This document shows, one piece after another, positions 1 to 9,282 of a stretch of 64,000 nt of DNA. Origin of the DNA: Duganella sp. CF517 (GTDB taxonomy: Bacteria; Pseudomonadota; Gammaproteobacteria; Burkholderiales; Burkholderiaceae_D); assembly GCF_900110275.1 (NCBI RefSeq), contig NZ_FODC01000001.1:62001-126000 (forward strand). Direction: 5' to 3'. The notes under the pieces were generated by a model that saw only the letters and a list, made by a program, of their open reading frames with translations, was not told the DNA's origin and did not search any database. Position 1 is the first letter of the stretch. The number at the start of each line of letters is the position of its first letter. The position numbers and the translations under genes were made by a program.

Positions 1-527
1 GCCTCGAACACCACGCGCGGCTCGAACACCAGGCCCTGGCGTCGAAAACCGCTTTTCAGCTCGATCGGCACCCGCAGCGGCAGCTCCAGCCGCACGCGGC
101 TGGTCGCCGTGGGCTCGGCCAGCAACACCTTCAGGCGCGGGCCGAATTCCAGCAGCGAGCGCAGATCCGGCATGCCGGCGCGGGCGGCGACGTCGTCGGA
201 GCGGGCCGGCAGCGACAGCGCAAAGCCGAGGTCCAGCTCGACCCGCTCGGTATTGACCAGGCGCGCGCCGATGCCGGAACGGTCGGCGCGCAGCACCTTG
301 CCGCGATAGATCACCATCGGCAGCACCAGAGCGCGCGTGGAGCGGTCCTCGGAGCCGGGATAGGCCGGGGTGGAGGCGGCGCCGCCGAACAGGCCCACCT
401 CCCACAGCGGCAAGTCGGGGTCCGGCGCCGGCGCCAGCTGCTGGGCCGCCGCCGGGGCCATGCACGCCGCCATGGCCAACGTGGCCAGCGCGCCTAGCGC
501 CAACTCCGCCCGCGAGCGCCGCGTCAT
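1..527 (-). CDS. MipA/OmpV family outer-membrane protein, C-terminus cut off
   Basis: The leftward reading frame runs off the left edge, so only about the first 175 residues are seen. It starts at ATG 525-527 with a signal peptide (twin Arg, then an Ala/Leu core ending AAAQ near residue 29). The mature start (LWEVGLFGG, then a proline/tyrosine turn, a second VLPMVIYRG strand and the LPARSDD and MPDLRSLLEFGP blocks) is the typical N-terminal half of the MipA/OmpV beta-barrel family. Some members are scaffolds for murein synthesis and others are permeability proteins. The gene is divergent from the phosphopantetheinyl transferase across an AT-rich gap of about 150 bp that should hold both promoters. 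Family assignment is firm; function is not. Confidence 0.8.
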   Translation of the reverse strand, partial: MTRRSRAELALGALATLAMAACMAPAAAQQLAPAPDPDLPLWEVGLFGGAASTPAYPGSEDRSTRALVLPMVIYRGKVLRADRSGIGARLVNTERVELDLGFALSLPARSDDVAARAGMPDLRSLLEFGPRLKVLLAEPTATSRVRLELPLRVPIELKSGFRRQGLVFEPRVVFE

Positions 528-675
528 GGTTGTACTCCGAGAGGGTTTCGATGCATGGGAGCTTCCTTCTACTATTTACGGTGTTATAAAAACGGACACG
601 ATACCATGCCCATCCCTCCACCGGTACGGCCGGGCCTGCTGTAACATAACGGCACCGTCCGCACTGGTTAAGTTA

Positions 676-1413
676 ATGAGCGTCTTATTGCAAGAGCATG
701 TATATCGTCTGGATTGGCCTGTCGACCGCGCGCCGCCGCTCGCCGTGGCCTGCATCCGCTTCCAGCCGGAGACGATCGACGCGGACAGCTTCCGTTCGGC
801 CGGGATCGACCTCCCGCCCCACATCGCCGCCGCCGTGCCCAAGCGCCAACGCGAGTTCTTCTACGGCCGCTTGTGTGCGCAAGCGGCGATGGCGCCGCTG
901 CGGCCGCATATTCCCCAGATCGGCACCGGCCGCATGCGCGAACCGCTGTGGCCTGTCGATCTCATCGGCAGCATCACCCACGCGGCCGACATGGCGGCCG
1001 CCGTCGTCCTGCCGGTTTCCACCGGCTACCACGGTGTCGGCATCGACATCGAGCACCTCCTCGGCGGTCCGGGCGCGCAGGAAGTGCGCGCCATCGTCGC
1101 CAACGACGCCGAGCTGCGCTATCTGGCCGGCTTCGGCGACGCGCTCGGCCCCGACCTCCCCCTGACGTTGATTTTTTCCGCCAAGGAAAGTTTCTTCAAG
1201 GCGGTGCACGGCGAGGTGCGGCGCTACTTCGACTTCGACGCCATCGAACTCGAACACATCGATTTGTCCGCCCGGCGCATGCGCTTCCGGGTGTGCGAGG
1301 ACCTCACGCCCGACTTGCGGCGCGGCGTACGCTGCGGGATCCACTTCCGCATGCTCGACGCCACCCACGTCGCCACGCTGTGCCTGTGGCGGCGCGGGGC
1401 CGGCGCCGTTTAG
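676..1413 (+). CDS. 4'-phosphopantetheinyl transferase, EntD/Sfp type
   Basis: 245 residues. This cytoplasmic enzyme would move phosphopantetheine from CoA onto carrier proteins of fatty-acid, polyketide or peptide synthases. Visible motifs are GSITH (98-102), the Mg-binding GIDIE (122-126) and the [10 protein letters not shown] block (168-176) with its KES triad and following Lys, which together are diagnostic of the family. The frame is open far upstream, but that part crosses the AT-rich promoter region. ATG 676 begins a protein of normal family length and is preferred. No synthase gene lies beside it, so its carrier protein must be elsewhere. The next gene, kgtP, follows after about 140 bp and is probably separately transcribed. 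Confidence 0.88.
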   Translation: MSVLLQEHVYRLDWPVDRAPPLAVACIRFQPETIDADSFRSAGIDLPPHIAAAVPKRQREFFYGRLCAQAAMAPLRPHIPQIGTGRMREPLWPVDLIGSITHAADMAAAVVLPVSTGYHGVGIDIEHLLGGPGAQEVRAIVANDAELRYLAGFGDALGPDLPLTLIFSAKESFFKAVHGEVRRYFDFDAIELEHIDLSARRMRFRVCEDLTPDLRRGVRCGIHFRMLDATHVATLCLWRRGAGAV

Positions 1414-1556
1414 CCGCGCCGGCCCGGCCACGCGGGGCGTCCCGGGCTAGCGTGCCAGCGGTTTCGGGCCGGATACTTTACAATCGCAAGCCACATTGCG
1501 TCTCGTCAATAAACCGCCGCGATCAAAAGTATCCCACCATCTCGCAAGGAGCCCCC

Positions 1557-2855
1557 ATGGCCGCCACTGACCAACCCCACTACACCGCCGAAGAAAAACG
1601 CAAGCGGGTCTTCGCCATCATCAGCGCATCGTCCGGCAATCTGGTCGAATGGTTCGACTTCTACGTCTACTCGTTCGCATCGATCTACTTCGCCAGCCAG
1701 TTTTTCCCTAGCGGAGACTCCACCGCCGAATTCCTGAAGGCGGCCGCCGTCTTCGCGGTCGGCTTCCTGATGCGCCCCATCGGCGGCTGGATGTTCGGCC
1801 GCATCGCCGACCGGGTCGGCCGCAAGAAGTCGATGGTCATCTCGGTGCTGATGATGTGCGGCGGCTCGCTCGCCATCGCCGTGCTGCCGACCTACGCCAC
1901 CATCGGCGTCGCCGCGCCGATCCTGCTGCTGATCATCCGCATGTTCCAGGGCCTGTCCGTCGGCGGCGAATACGGCACCACCGCCACCTACATGAGCGAA
2001 GTGGCGCTGCGCGGCCAGCGCGGCTTCTTCTCGTCGTTCCAGTACGTGACCCTGATCGGCGGCCAGCTGCTGGCGGTGTTGACCGTGGTGGTGCTGGAAC
2101 AGTTCCTCAGCGACGCCGAGCTGAAGTCCTGGGGCTGGCGCATTCCGTTTGTGATCGGCGCCATCGCCGCCGTGGTCTCGCTGATGCTGCGCCGGACCTT
2201 GCACGAAACCATCAAGCCGGAAGACAGCAAGAACAAGGATGCCGGCACCCTGGCGGGCATCTTCAAAAACCATCGCGCCGCCTTCATCACGGTGCTGGGC
2301 TACACCGCCGGCGGCTCGCTGATCTTCTACACCTTCACCACCTACATGCAAAAGTACCTGGTCAACACCTCCGGCATGCCCGCCAAGACGGCCAGCGTGG
2401 TCATGACCGGCGCGCTGTTCCTGTACATGTGCATGCAACCGCTGTTCGGCATGCTGGCCGACCGCATCGGCCGCCGCCAGTCGATGATGCTGTTCGGCGC
2501 GCTCGGTGCGCTGGCGACGTACCCGATCCTGGCCATACTGCGCGGCAACACCAGCCCGTACATCGCCTTCGCGCTGATCACGGTGGCGCTGGCGATCATC
2601 AGCCTGTACACGTCGATCGGCGGGCTGGTGAAGGCCGAGATGTTCCCGCCGGAAGTGCGCGCGCTCGGTGTCGGGTTCTCCTACGCCATCGCCAACGCCA
2701 TCTTCGGCGGCTCGGCGGAGTTCGTCGGCCTCACGTTCAAGAACCTGGGCCACGAAAACTGGTTCTTCCTCTACGTGACCGTGATGATGGCGATCGCCTT
2801 CCTGTTCAGCATGCGCCTGCCGAAGACGCCGTCGTACCTGCACACGGATCACTAA
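1557..2855 (+). CDS. kgtP: alpha-ketoglutarate permease, MHS family of MFS
   Basis: 432 residues, the same length as Escherichia coli KgtP and similar along its length as remembered ([14 protein letters not shown] start, [57 protein letters not shown]). It is a 12-helix inner-membrane proton symporter that imports 2-oxoglutarate and perhaps related dicarboxylates. The cytoplasmic loop 2-3 signature [12 protein letters not shown] is intact. The ATG at 1557 has the ribosome site AAGGAG about 6 bases upstream. The longer upstream frame is only a shadow of the transferase gene. It appears monocistronic, with a GC-rich hairpin beyond its stop. Confidence 0.92.
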   Translation: MAATDQPHYTAEEKRKRVFAIISASSGNLVEWFDFYVYSFASIYFASQFFPSGDSTAEFLKAAAVFAVGFLMRPIGGWMFGRIADRVGRKKSMVISVLMMCGGSLAIAVLPTYATIGVAAPILLLIIRMFQGLSVGGEYGTTATYMSEVALRGQRGFFSSFQYVTLIGGQLLAVLTVVVLEQFLSDAELKSWGWRIPFVIGAIAAVVSLMLRRTLHETIKPEDSKNKDAGTLAGIFKNHRAAFITVLGYTAGGSLIFYTFTTYMQKYLVNTSGMPAKTASVVMTGALFLYMCMQPLFGMLADRIGRRQSMMLFGALGALATYPILAILRGNTSPYIAFALITVALAIISLYTSIGGLVKAEMFPPEVRALGVGFSYAIANAIFGGSAEFVGLTFKNLGHENWFFLYVTVMMAIAFLFSMRLPKTPSYLHTDH

Positions 2856-2879
2856 CGTAACGCGCTCCCGGGCCGGTCC

Positions 2880-2903
2880 GGACGGGGGCGCCGGGCCCCG
2901 TCC
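2880..2903 (+). terminator. GC-rich hairpin after kgtP
   Basis: An 8-bp perfect stem (GGACGGGG at 2880-2887 with CCCCGTCC at 2896-2903) with an 8-base loop lies 25 bases after the kgtP stop. There is no T-run, so it is a weak intrinsic-terminator candidate. It ends about 30 bases before the -35 box of the next promoter and would insulate the sigma-factor gene. Confidence 0.45.
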
Positions 2904-2934
2904 CGGCGGTCAACGGCCGGCGGTTGCGGTAGGA

Positions 2935-2961
2935 TGTCACAAAACGCGCCGCCCGCCCGTC
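2935..2961 (+). promoter_or_regulatory. ECF41-type promoter of the sigma-factor gene
   Basis: TGTCACA (2935-2941), a 16-base spacer, then CGTC (2958-2961) match the promoter described for ECF41 sigma factors (TGTCACA-N16-CGTC). It lies 32 bases before the ATG of an ECF41 gene, so autoregulation is expected. The bases around the -10 (GCCCGTCTA-CAGGG) are also shared with the second copy at 7010-7036. Confidence 0.8.
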
Positions 2962-2993
2962 TAGCAGGGAAGACCACTCCGTTTGCCGACACC

Positions 2994-3866
2994 ATGACCG
3001 ACTCCGCCGCCTTCACCACCCTCAGACCGCGCCTGTTCGCCATCGCCTACCGCATGCTCGGCGTGCGCGCCGACGCCGAGGACGTGGTGCAGGACGCCTG
3101 GCTGCGCTGGCACGGCAGCGATCAGCTGGCCGTGCAATCGGCCGAGGCCTGGCTGGTCACCCTCACCACCCGGCTGGCCATCGACCGCCTGCGCGCCCGC
3201 CAGGCCGAGCGCGAAACCTATGTCGGCTGGTGGCTGCCGGAGCCGATCGTCGAGCTCGACGAGCGCACGCCGGAAAGCAACGCGGAAATGGCCAGCGAGG
3301 TCTCCATGGCCTTCTTGTGGGTGCTCGAACGCCTCTCCCCCGAGGAGCGCGCCGCCTTCCTGATGCGGCAGGTGTTCGACCACGACTACGCCGACATCGC
3401 CGACATGCTGGGCAAGAGCGAAGCGGCCTGCCGGCAGATGGTGCACCGCGCCCAGGAGCGGGTGCGGCAGCAAACCCCGCGTTTCGACGTCCCCAAGGAC
3501 ACCCATCGCGCCTTGCTGGGACGCTTCATGGCCGCCGCCCAGGCCGGCGACCGCGCGGCCATGAAGACCATGATGGCCGACGACGTGCAATTGGTGTCCG
3601 ACGGCGGCGGCAAGATCAAGTCGTTCCTGCGCATCCTGCGCGGCGCCGGCCGCGTGGCGGGCGTGTTCTGGTCGGTGGAACACCAGCATCCCCGCAATGT
3701 CGCCTACCGCCAGGCCCGGGTCAACGGCGAGCCGGGCTTGCTGCGCTATGTCGAAGGCAAGCTGGAGTCGGCGCAATCGTTCGTCATCGAGGACGGCCGC
3801 ATCGCCGCCGTGCTGGTGGTGCGCAATCCGGACAAGCTGGCGGGCATTCCGCAAACGCTGGTCTGA
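2994..3866 (+). CDS. ECF41-family RNA polymerase sigma factor with fused SnoaL-like regulatory domain
   Basis: 290 residues. Region sigma-2 spans about 8-72 and sigma-4 about 105-160 with its helix-turn-helix. A C-terminal SnoaL/NTF2-like domain (about 170-285) replaces a separate anti-sigma factor. ECF41 hallmarks are visible: WLPEP in the linker (80-84), DGGGK (203-207) and NPDKL near the C-terminus (278-282). In this family the C-terminal domain modulates activity and the usual target is a neighbouring carboxymuconolactone-decarboxylase, oxidoreductase or epimerase gene. Here the AhpD/CMD gene at 7091 carries the same promoter. The ATG at 2994 was chosen because the longer frame starts inside the promoter. 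Confidence 0.92.
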   Translation: MTDSAAFTTLRPRLFAIAYRMLGVRADAEDVVQDAWLRWHGSDQLAVQSAEAWLVTLTTRLAIDRLRARQAERETYVGWWLPEPIVELDERTPESNAEMASEVSMAFLWVLERLSPEERAAFLMRQVFDHDYADIADMLGKSEAACRQMVHRAQERVRQQTPRFDVPKDTHRALLGRFMAAAQAGDRAAMKTMMADDVQLVSDGGGKIKSFLRILRGAGRVAGVFWSVEHQHPRNVAYRQARVNGEPGLLRYVEGKLESAQSFVIEDGRIAAVLVVRNPDKLAGIPQTLV

Positions 3867-4059
3867 ACGCCGGCGCGGCCGGCGGCGGGCCGTGCGCGCT
3901 TTCGCCAACCGATAAAAATATCACAATTACAACTTCCCCGACACGCATTTACAACAATTATGTTTTTTATATCATAAAGCGTTTTTGTTTCATCCGACGG
4001 GCGTATGCTTATCATGCAAGCGGCTTCAACGACTTGATAAAAATCAAGGGGGAGATGTC

Positions 4060-6978
4060 ATGGCTGATATACAAACGCCGCACACGTTCGCCGATGTGTT
4101 CGCCCACGAGCAGGCGCTCTTCACGCCGCCCGAATCCTCGGATACGGCGCCCGCCCCCGGCCAGCCCAAGACCGCCGACGCGACGATGTCGGCGCTCTAC
4201 GCCAGCGCGGCGAAGCGGCAATTCGCCGGACTTGCGCTGTCCGGGGGCGGCATCCGCAGCGCCACCTTCAACCTCGGCGTCCTGCAGGCGCTGGCGGACC
4301 TGGGCCTGCTGAGCAAATTCGACTATCTGTCCACTGTGTCCGGCGGCGGCTACATCGGCGGCTGGCTGAGCAAATGGATACATGGCGAGCCGGGCGGCGT
4401 GGCCGAAGTGGAAAAGCAATTGCGCAGCGCCGGCGCCGGTCCCGCGCCCCGCTCGGAACCGCCGGAAGTGCAATTCCTGCGCAAATACAGCAACTACCTG
4501 ACGCCGAAGAGCGGCCTGTTCACCGCCGACACCTGGACGCTGATCTGCACCTATGTGCGCAACACGCTGCTGAACATGACGATGCTGGTGACCTGGATGG
4601 CCCTGCTGTTCCTGTTGCCGCGCGTGATGCTGCTGCTGGTCGACGAGCTGCGCGACCATCAACGCGCCGTCGTGCTGCCGCTGGGCGCGCTCATTTTCCT
4701 GCTGTGCGTCTCCAGCATGGCGTTGAATATCTCGCTCAAGGGGCCGGTGCTGCAAACCTACGGCTGGCTGCAGGACCAGAAGTGGGTGCTGCGCAGCGTC
4801 TGCGTCCCGCTGATGATCGCCGCCTTCCTGGGCAGCATCGCCTTCGTGCAGTACCGCGACGAAATGATCCGCTACCTGGACGAGCTCACCTTTCCGTCCC
4901 GCGAGGCCGCCTACCTGTTGTTGCCGGGCCTGGTGTACTCGCTGTTCTGGGGCGGCGGCTGGCTGCTGGCGCAGGTGCTGAACCGGCGCGCGGCGCTGGC
5001 GCCGGAGGCGCCAAAGCGCTGGCGCTTCTCGCCGCGCGCGTGGCGCCAGACCGGGTCGGAGGCGCTGGGCCACGCCCTGTGCGCCATCGGCGCGCTGGCG
5101 GTGGGCACCCTGCTGACGGTGTGGTTGTGCAAAAGCCTGGGCGCAAGCGCCTTGAGCGGCTTGATCAACGTCCATCTGGTGACGCTGGGCATGCCGGCCA
5201 TGCTGTGCGTGTTCGGCGTGACGATGACCTTGATGATCGGACTGATCGGCCGCCTGTACAGCGACGCCAGCCGCGAATGGTGGGCCCGCCAGGGCGCCTG
5301 GACCACGATCATGGCGGCGGCCTGGCTGGTGGTGTGCTGCGCCACGTTCTATCTGCCGCCGCTGCTGGCCTGGGCGTTCGACCGCTACGCCGGGTCGGCG
5401 TCGCTGGCCACCGGCTTCACCACCCTGGTCACTTACCTGGGCCTGCGCTCGGGCAGCGGCCAGGGGACCGGCCAGCCGGGCAAATCCGGCAAGCTGGAGC
5501 TGGTGGCGCAGCTGGCGCCGTACGCGTTCAGCGTGCTGTTTCTCGGCCTGCTCACCACCGGCCTGCTGACTTTGATCGCCGGCGGCCTGCCGCCGGCCCC
5601 GCCGCCCCCCTCCGCCGACGACGCGGCGGCCCTGCCGCAGTTCTTCGAGCGCTATCTGCTACTCAGCGACAAGCTGGCCTGGCGCGACATCGTGCCGACC
5701 ATGGCCGTCTGCGCGCTCGCCGCCGTGCTGCTGGGCTGGCGGGTCGACATCAACAAATTCTCGCTTTATATGATGTACCGGCTGCGCCTGGCCCGCGCCT
5801 ATTTCGGCGCCAGCAACAAAGCCCGCATGCCGCATCCGTTCACCGGGTTCGATCCCGGCGACGACCTGCCGCTCAACGACCTGCTGCATCCGCGTCCGGA
5901 AGCGGGCGAGCCGGTGCGGGCCGGCCCCGTGCCGCGGCCCTACCATTTGTTCAATAGCGCGGTCAATCTGGTGCAAGGCTCGGAACTGGCGTGGCAGACC
6001 CGCAAGGCCGCCAACTTTGTTTTCAGCCCGGCTTTCTGCGGCTTCGAACTGCCGGCCGCGAACGGCGCGGCCGGCGGCTTTCGCCCCAGCGCCTCGTACG
6101 CCACGCAAAGCGCCTTCGGCGACGACCACGACAACGGCATCAAGCTGGGCACCGCCGTCGCCATCTCCGGCGCCGCCGCCAGTCCGAACATGGGCTACCA
6201 CTCGTCGCCGCCGCTGAGCTTCCTGATGACGCTGTTCAATCTGCGGCTCGGACGCTGGTCGCCCAATCCGGCCGGGGCCGCCTGGCGGCGCGCCTCGCCG
6301 TCGTTCGGCCTGTTTTGCATCGTCAAGGAACTGTTCGGACTGACCAACGCGCAATCCGATTTCGTCTATTTGTCGGACGGCGGCCATTTTGAAAACCTGG
6401 GCTTGTACGAGCTGGTGCGGCGGCGTTGCCAGCTGATCGTGGTGGTCGACGCCAGTTCCGACAACGACGACCGCTTCGAAGACCTGGGCAACGCCATCCG
6501 CAAATGCCTGACCGACTTCAACGTGCCGATCACGCTGGACGTGGCCAAGCTGCCCGGCGTGGCCGGCGCCGCGCCGCGCGGCAGTTTCGTCAACGGCCGC
6601 ATCCACTACCACCAGGCCGACGGCGGCGCCCAGCAAGGCGTGCTGCTGTACCTGAAACCGGCGTTGACCGGCGGCGAGAACGCCGACATCTTCAATTACA
6701 GCCGCTTGCATCCGTCGTTTCCCCACGAGTCGACGGCCGACCAGTGGTTCGACGAGAGCCAGTTCGACAGCTATCGCAGCCTGGGCCGGCACATCGCCAC
6801 CCGGGCGCTGGGTCCGGCCGTGGTGGCGGCGGTCAGGGGCGGCGCGCGGGGCGACGATAGCGGTTTCGTCAGCCGGCTCGCCGAGGCGCTGGCGACACCG
6901 CGCCCGCCGCCCCGGCGCGTGTCGATCCGCCGCGAAGCGCCAACCGGACGCGGCAGCACGCAGGCGGAGCGCCGCTGA
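4060..6978 (+). CDS. large multi-pass patatin-like phospholipase
   Basis: 972 residues. The N-terminal patatin half has the oxyanion loop LSGGGIRSA (60-68) and the nucleophile elbow STVSGGGY with Ser94. The catalytic Asp lies in YLSDGGHFENLGLYEL, far downstream. Between them are about 8-10 hydrophobic segments, so the two catalytic halves are separated by a long membrane region. Members hydrolyse acyl ester bonds of phospholipids, and this one would act at the inner membrane. The ribosome site GGGGGAG precedes the ATG. The roughly 190-bp leader (3867-4059) is strikingly AT-rich (TTTTTTATATCAT) and probably holds its own promoter. It sits between an ECF41 sigma gene and that sigma's likely target. 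Substrate and role are unknown. Confidence 0.85.
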   Translation: MADIQTPHTFADVFAHEQALFTPPESSDTAPAPGQPKTADATMSALYASAAKRQFAGLALSGGGIRSATFNLGVLQALADLGLLSKFDYLSTVSGGGYIGGWLSKWIHGEPGGVAEVEKQLRSAGAGPAPRSEPPEVQFLRKYSNYLTPKSGLFTADTWTLICTYVRNTLLNMTMLVTWMALLFLLPRVMLLLVDELRDHQRAVVLPLGALIFLLCVSSMALNISLKGPVLQTYGWLQDQKWVLRSVCVPLMIAAFLGSIAFVQYRDEMIRYLDELTFPSREAAYLLLPGLVYSLFWGGGWLLAQVLNRRAALAPEAPKRWRFSPRAWRQTGSEALGHALCAIGALAVGTLLTVWLCKSLGASALSGLINVHLVTLGMPAMLCVFGVTMTLMIGLIGRLYSDASREWWARQGAWTTIMAAAWLVVCCATFYLPPLLAWAFDRYAGSASLATGFTTLVTYLGLRSGSGQGTGQPGKSGKLELVAQLAPYAFSVLFLGLLTTGLLTLIAGGLPPAPPPPSADDAAALPQFFERYLLLSDKLAWRDIVPTMAVCALAAVLLGWRVDINKFSLYMMYRLRLARAYFGASNKARMPHPFTGFDPGDDLPLNDLLHPRPEAGEPVRAGPVPRPYHLFNSAVNLVQGSELAWQTRKAANFVFSPAFCGFELPAANGAAGGFRPSASYATQSAFGDDHDNGIKLGTAVAISGAAASPNMGYHSSPPLSFLMTLFNLRLGRWSPNPAGAAWRRASPSFGLFCIVKELFGLTNAQSDFVYLSDGGHFENLGLYELVRRRCQLIVVVDASSDNDDRFEDLGNAIRKCLTDFNVPITLDVAKLPGVAGAAPRGSFVNGRIHYHQADGGAQQGVLLYLKPALTGGENADIFNYSRLHPSFPHESTADQWFDESQFDSYRSLGRHIATRALGPAVVAAVRGGARGDDSGFVSRLAEALATPRPPPRRVSIRREAPTGRGSTQAERR

Positions 6979-7009
6979 CCGGCCGCCCCGCAAACTATTT
7001 TCCAAACGC

Positions 7010-7036
7010 TGTCACAGGCGGCACGGGTGGCCCGTC
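7010..7036 (+). promoter_or_regulatory. ECF41-type promoter of the AhpD/CMD gene
   Basis: TGTCACA (7010-7016), 16 bases, CGTC (7033-7036). Spacing is the same as at 2935-2961, and the bases after the -10 are nearly the same (CCCGTCTAACAGGG here, CCCGTCTAGCAGGG there). It lies 54 bases before the ATG of the carboxymuconolactone-decarboxylase-family gene. This strongly suggests the gene is a target of the ECF41 factor encoded 3.1 kb upstream. Confidence 0.82.
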
Positions 7037-7090
7037 TAACAGGGTATGAGCGGCGCACGGTGCGCCACTCCTCCTTCGAAAGGCATCATC

Positions 7091-7564
7091 ATGACGCAAA
7101 CCGCCCGCATTTCCTCGTTCTACTCGGTCGCTCCGGCCAATCTGCAAGCCATGATCGCGCTGTCGGCGTCGGTCAAGAAAAGCTCGCTGGGCATCCGCCT
7201 GGTCGAACTGGTCAACCTGCGCGTGTCGCAGCTCAACGGCTGCGGCGTGTGCGTCGACATGCACTGGCGCGACTTGATCAAGCAAGGCGCCGATCCGCGC
7301 CACCTGAACGCCATCGCCGGCTGGCGCGAGGCGCCGTCCACCTTCTTCAGCGACAGCGAACGCGCCGCCCTCAACTGGGCCGAAGCCGTCAACGCGCTGC
7401 CGCACAAGCAGCCGACCGACGCCGATTTCGGCCAGCTCAAAGAACATTTCAACGAGACCGCGATCGCGGAACTGAGCTACGCGATCGCGGTCATTCGCGG
7501 TTGGAACGTCATCAACGCCAGCTTGCACAATCAAATCCCGGAGGTGCCGGCGCCGGGATTCTAA
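7091..7564 (+). CDS. carboxymuconolactone decarboxylase / AhpD-family protein
   Basis: 157 residues. The central motif GCGVCVDMH gives CxxCxxxH (Cys51, Cys54, His58), the redox-active site of AhpD-like alkylhydroperoxidases, so a peroxidase or disulfide reductase role is more likely than true muconolactone decarboxylation. ATG 7091 was chosen over an upstream ATG at 7046 because it is preceded by CGAAAGG and gives the normal family start. The gene is the classic partner of ECF41 sigma factors, and its promoter matches that of the sigma gene. It is convergent with the beta-helix gene, with only about 17 bases between the stops. Confidence 0.87.
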   Translation: MTQTARISSFYSVAPANLQAMIALSASVKKSSLGIRLVELVNLRVSQLNGCGVCVDMHWRDLIKQGADPRHLNAIAGWREAPSTFFSDSERAALNWAEAVNALPHKQPTDADFGQLKEHFNETAIAELSYAIAVIRGWNVINASLHNQIPEVPAPGF

Positions 7565-7581
7565 TTCGCCCCGCCGCTCGG

Positions 7582-9039
7582 TTAAGGCGCGGTGCCGTAC
7601 TCGTCCGCGCCCAGGTCGATCACGCCTTCAACCCGCGCCTGGCCGTTGATATCCTTGACGCCGTTGACCGGAATCGCGCCGGACGGGAAGTACGTCGCCC
7701 ACAGCGGCGAAGTCCAGGTGGTCAGCGCGGCGCCGGGATTGCCGACGTTGATGGCCGGCGAGGCCTGCTGAAGATTCAGATTGCCGGTCTGCGGCGCCAC
7801 ATAACGCGGATCGGACTTGACTTGCGTGCCCGGCAGGTTGGTCGAACCCGACGCGCTGCCCCACCACAGGTTGACGCCCCACACGTTGCCGCTGTGACCG
7901 CTACCCTCGACCACATAGTTTTCCGCGATCGTGCCTTCGCCGGAGAAGATGTTGTTGCTGAAGCGCGAGTCGAGCACCTTGTACTGGAACACCACCTCGG
8001 TCCCCCAGCCCATGTTCTTATAGAACGAATTGTTGTTCACATGGATGCGGCGCGCCTGGCCCGCGCCCGACGAATAGCCGCCCACCGACAAGCCGGCCTC
8101 GCGGTTGTTGTAGACGAAATTATTCGTCATCACGATGTCTTCGGTGGCCTTGCCGCTGTGTTCACTGGCGAATTCAAAGCCGATGTCATTGCCGCTTGAG
8201 ATGTTGCGGTCGAAAATGATGTTGCGTCCGCCATCCACGTAGAAGCCGCCGGCCGAGCCTTCCCCGCCATACCAGGGATTGGTTGAGCTCGAATTATTCC
8301 GCGCGACGTTGTTGCGCACCATGCCGTTGCGGACCCGGTCGTTCTCGCCGCAACCCGAGCACTCGCCCTCGTAGCCGATGAAATCGAAGCCGATATTGTT
8401 ATTGTCGTGCACGTTGTTGTTCAGCACCTCGAAGCGGTCCACATTGCCGTTGATGACCAGCGCCTCGCTGGCCTGCAGCACGTTCTTGTAGACCTCGTTG
8501 CCCTGCACCAGCAGGTCGGTGACCCCGGTCGCGTTCGTGCCGAATACCGCCAAACCGTGGGCGCCGACCGCGCACGGGTCCTTGCAAGTGCTGGTATTGC
8601 GGATGTCGTGGATCTTGTTATTGACGATTTGCAGCTTCGCCCCGTTGCCCTCGATCAGGATGCCGACCGGCGTATTGCCGCCGCTCGACGTCAAGCCCGC
8701 CACCTCGAACCCTTCCACCCGCACATAGTTCGAATTCTTGATCGTGATCAGCCCCTGGCGCCCGGACGGGCTCAAGCCGCTGCCGCTGATAATGGCGCCG
8801 GGATCGCCTTTCAACGTAATGAAGGCGCCGGCCGTGCCGGATTTTGCCGAAATCGACACTTTTTGTGCGTAAGTGCCAGCCAGCACGCGGATGGTATCGC
8901 CGGCGCCGGCCTGGTCCACGGCGGCCTGGATCGACTGGCCGGGGTTGACGGTGACGCTGGCCGCGAGCGCGGCGCCGGCGCAGCTGGACAACAGAAGGCC
9001 GGCAACGACACGGCTCACGGTGGTTTTGACACTGTTCAT
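7582..9039 (-). CDS. secreted right-handed parallel beta-helix protein
   Basis: 485 residues with a signal peptide (about 1-26, ending AGAALAAS). The body shows the DUF1565-like start (IQAAVDQAGAGDTIRVLAGTY) followed by many short coils rich in Asn ladders (NNKIHD, GNEVYK, NNNVHDN, RNNVARNN, TNNFVYNN), as in pectate-lyase, alginate-epimerase and similar polysaccharide-active folds. No catalytic set can be assigned from sequence alone. The ATG at 9039 is preceded by GGAG. It is divergent from the TonB receptor at 9283 and shares a promoter region that carries AgaR-like boxes, so it is likely a surface or periplasmic member of the amino-sugar locus. Confidence 0.8.
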   Translation of the reverse strand: MNSVKTTVSRVVAGLLLSSCAGAALAASVTVNPGQSIQAAVDQAGAGDTIRVLAGTYAQKVSISAKSGTAGAFITLKGDPGAIISGSGLSPSGRQGLITIKNSNYVRVEGFEVAGLTSSGGNTPVGILIEGNGAKLQIVNNKIHDIRNTSTCKDPCAVGAHGLAVFGTNATGVTDLLVQGNEVYKNVLQASEALVINGNVDRFEVLNNNVHDNNNIGFDFIGYEGECSGCGENDRVRNGMVRNNVARNNSSSTNPWYGGEGSAGGFYVDGGRNIIFDRNISSGNDIGFEFASEHSGKATEDIVMTNNFVYNNREAGLSVGGYSSGAGQARRIHVNNNSFYKNMGWGTEVVFQYKVLDSRFSNNIFSGEGTIAENYVVEGSGHSGNVWGVNLWWGSASGSTNLPGTQVKSDPRYVAPQTGNLNLQQASPAINVGNPGAALTTWTSPLWATYFPSGAIPVNGVKDINGQARVEGVIDLGADEYGTAP

Positions 9040-9127
9040 AGGCGATTTCTCCAGTTGGGTTAGCGACCTAGCCATCTGATCCGGGTCGTGAAAAGCATAG
9101 TAGTAAGCAAACAAAGAAAACACAAGA

Positions 9128-9218
9128 AACTTTCGAAGTATTTCTTTTTGACGCAAAAGCCACTATCCGCAACTTTTCAATCGCTAGATACAACACCTAT
9201 CGAAAGACTTCGAAAGTT
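9128..9218. promoter_or_regulatory. paired AgaR-like operator boxes between divergent genes
   Basis: AACTTTCGAAGT at 9128-9139 recurs as its exact reverse complement at 9207-9218, 79 bp apart centre to centre. Another CTTTCGA box on the minus strand (9202-9206 core) sits exactly 10 bp from the core at 9212-9216, one helical turn away. AgaR/DeoR repressors of GalNAc genes are reported to bind multiple CTTTC boxes, and the same AACTTTCGA core precedes the local DeoR gene. The arrangement suggests looping or cooperative repression of both divergent genes. The surrounding 9085-9280 is AT-rich and should contain both promoters. Confidence 0.65.
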
Positions 9219-9282
9219 ACTTGCATTTCCGATTTCGTTTTATTACTATCCATCTCAGACAACAGAAAAACAGGAGAATGGC

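Noticed and set aside
3919..3945. TATCACA followed by CACG upstream of the patatin gene, resembling an ECF41 promoter
   Set aside because: The -35 has a mismatch and the bases at the right spacing are CACG, not CGTC. The two true copies match exactly, so this one is chance.
7001..7090. Upstream ATG at 7046 as start of the AhpD/CMD gene
   Set aside because: It would begin only about 10 bases after the -10 element and lacks a ribosome site; ATG 7091 gives the normal family N-terminus.
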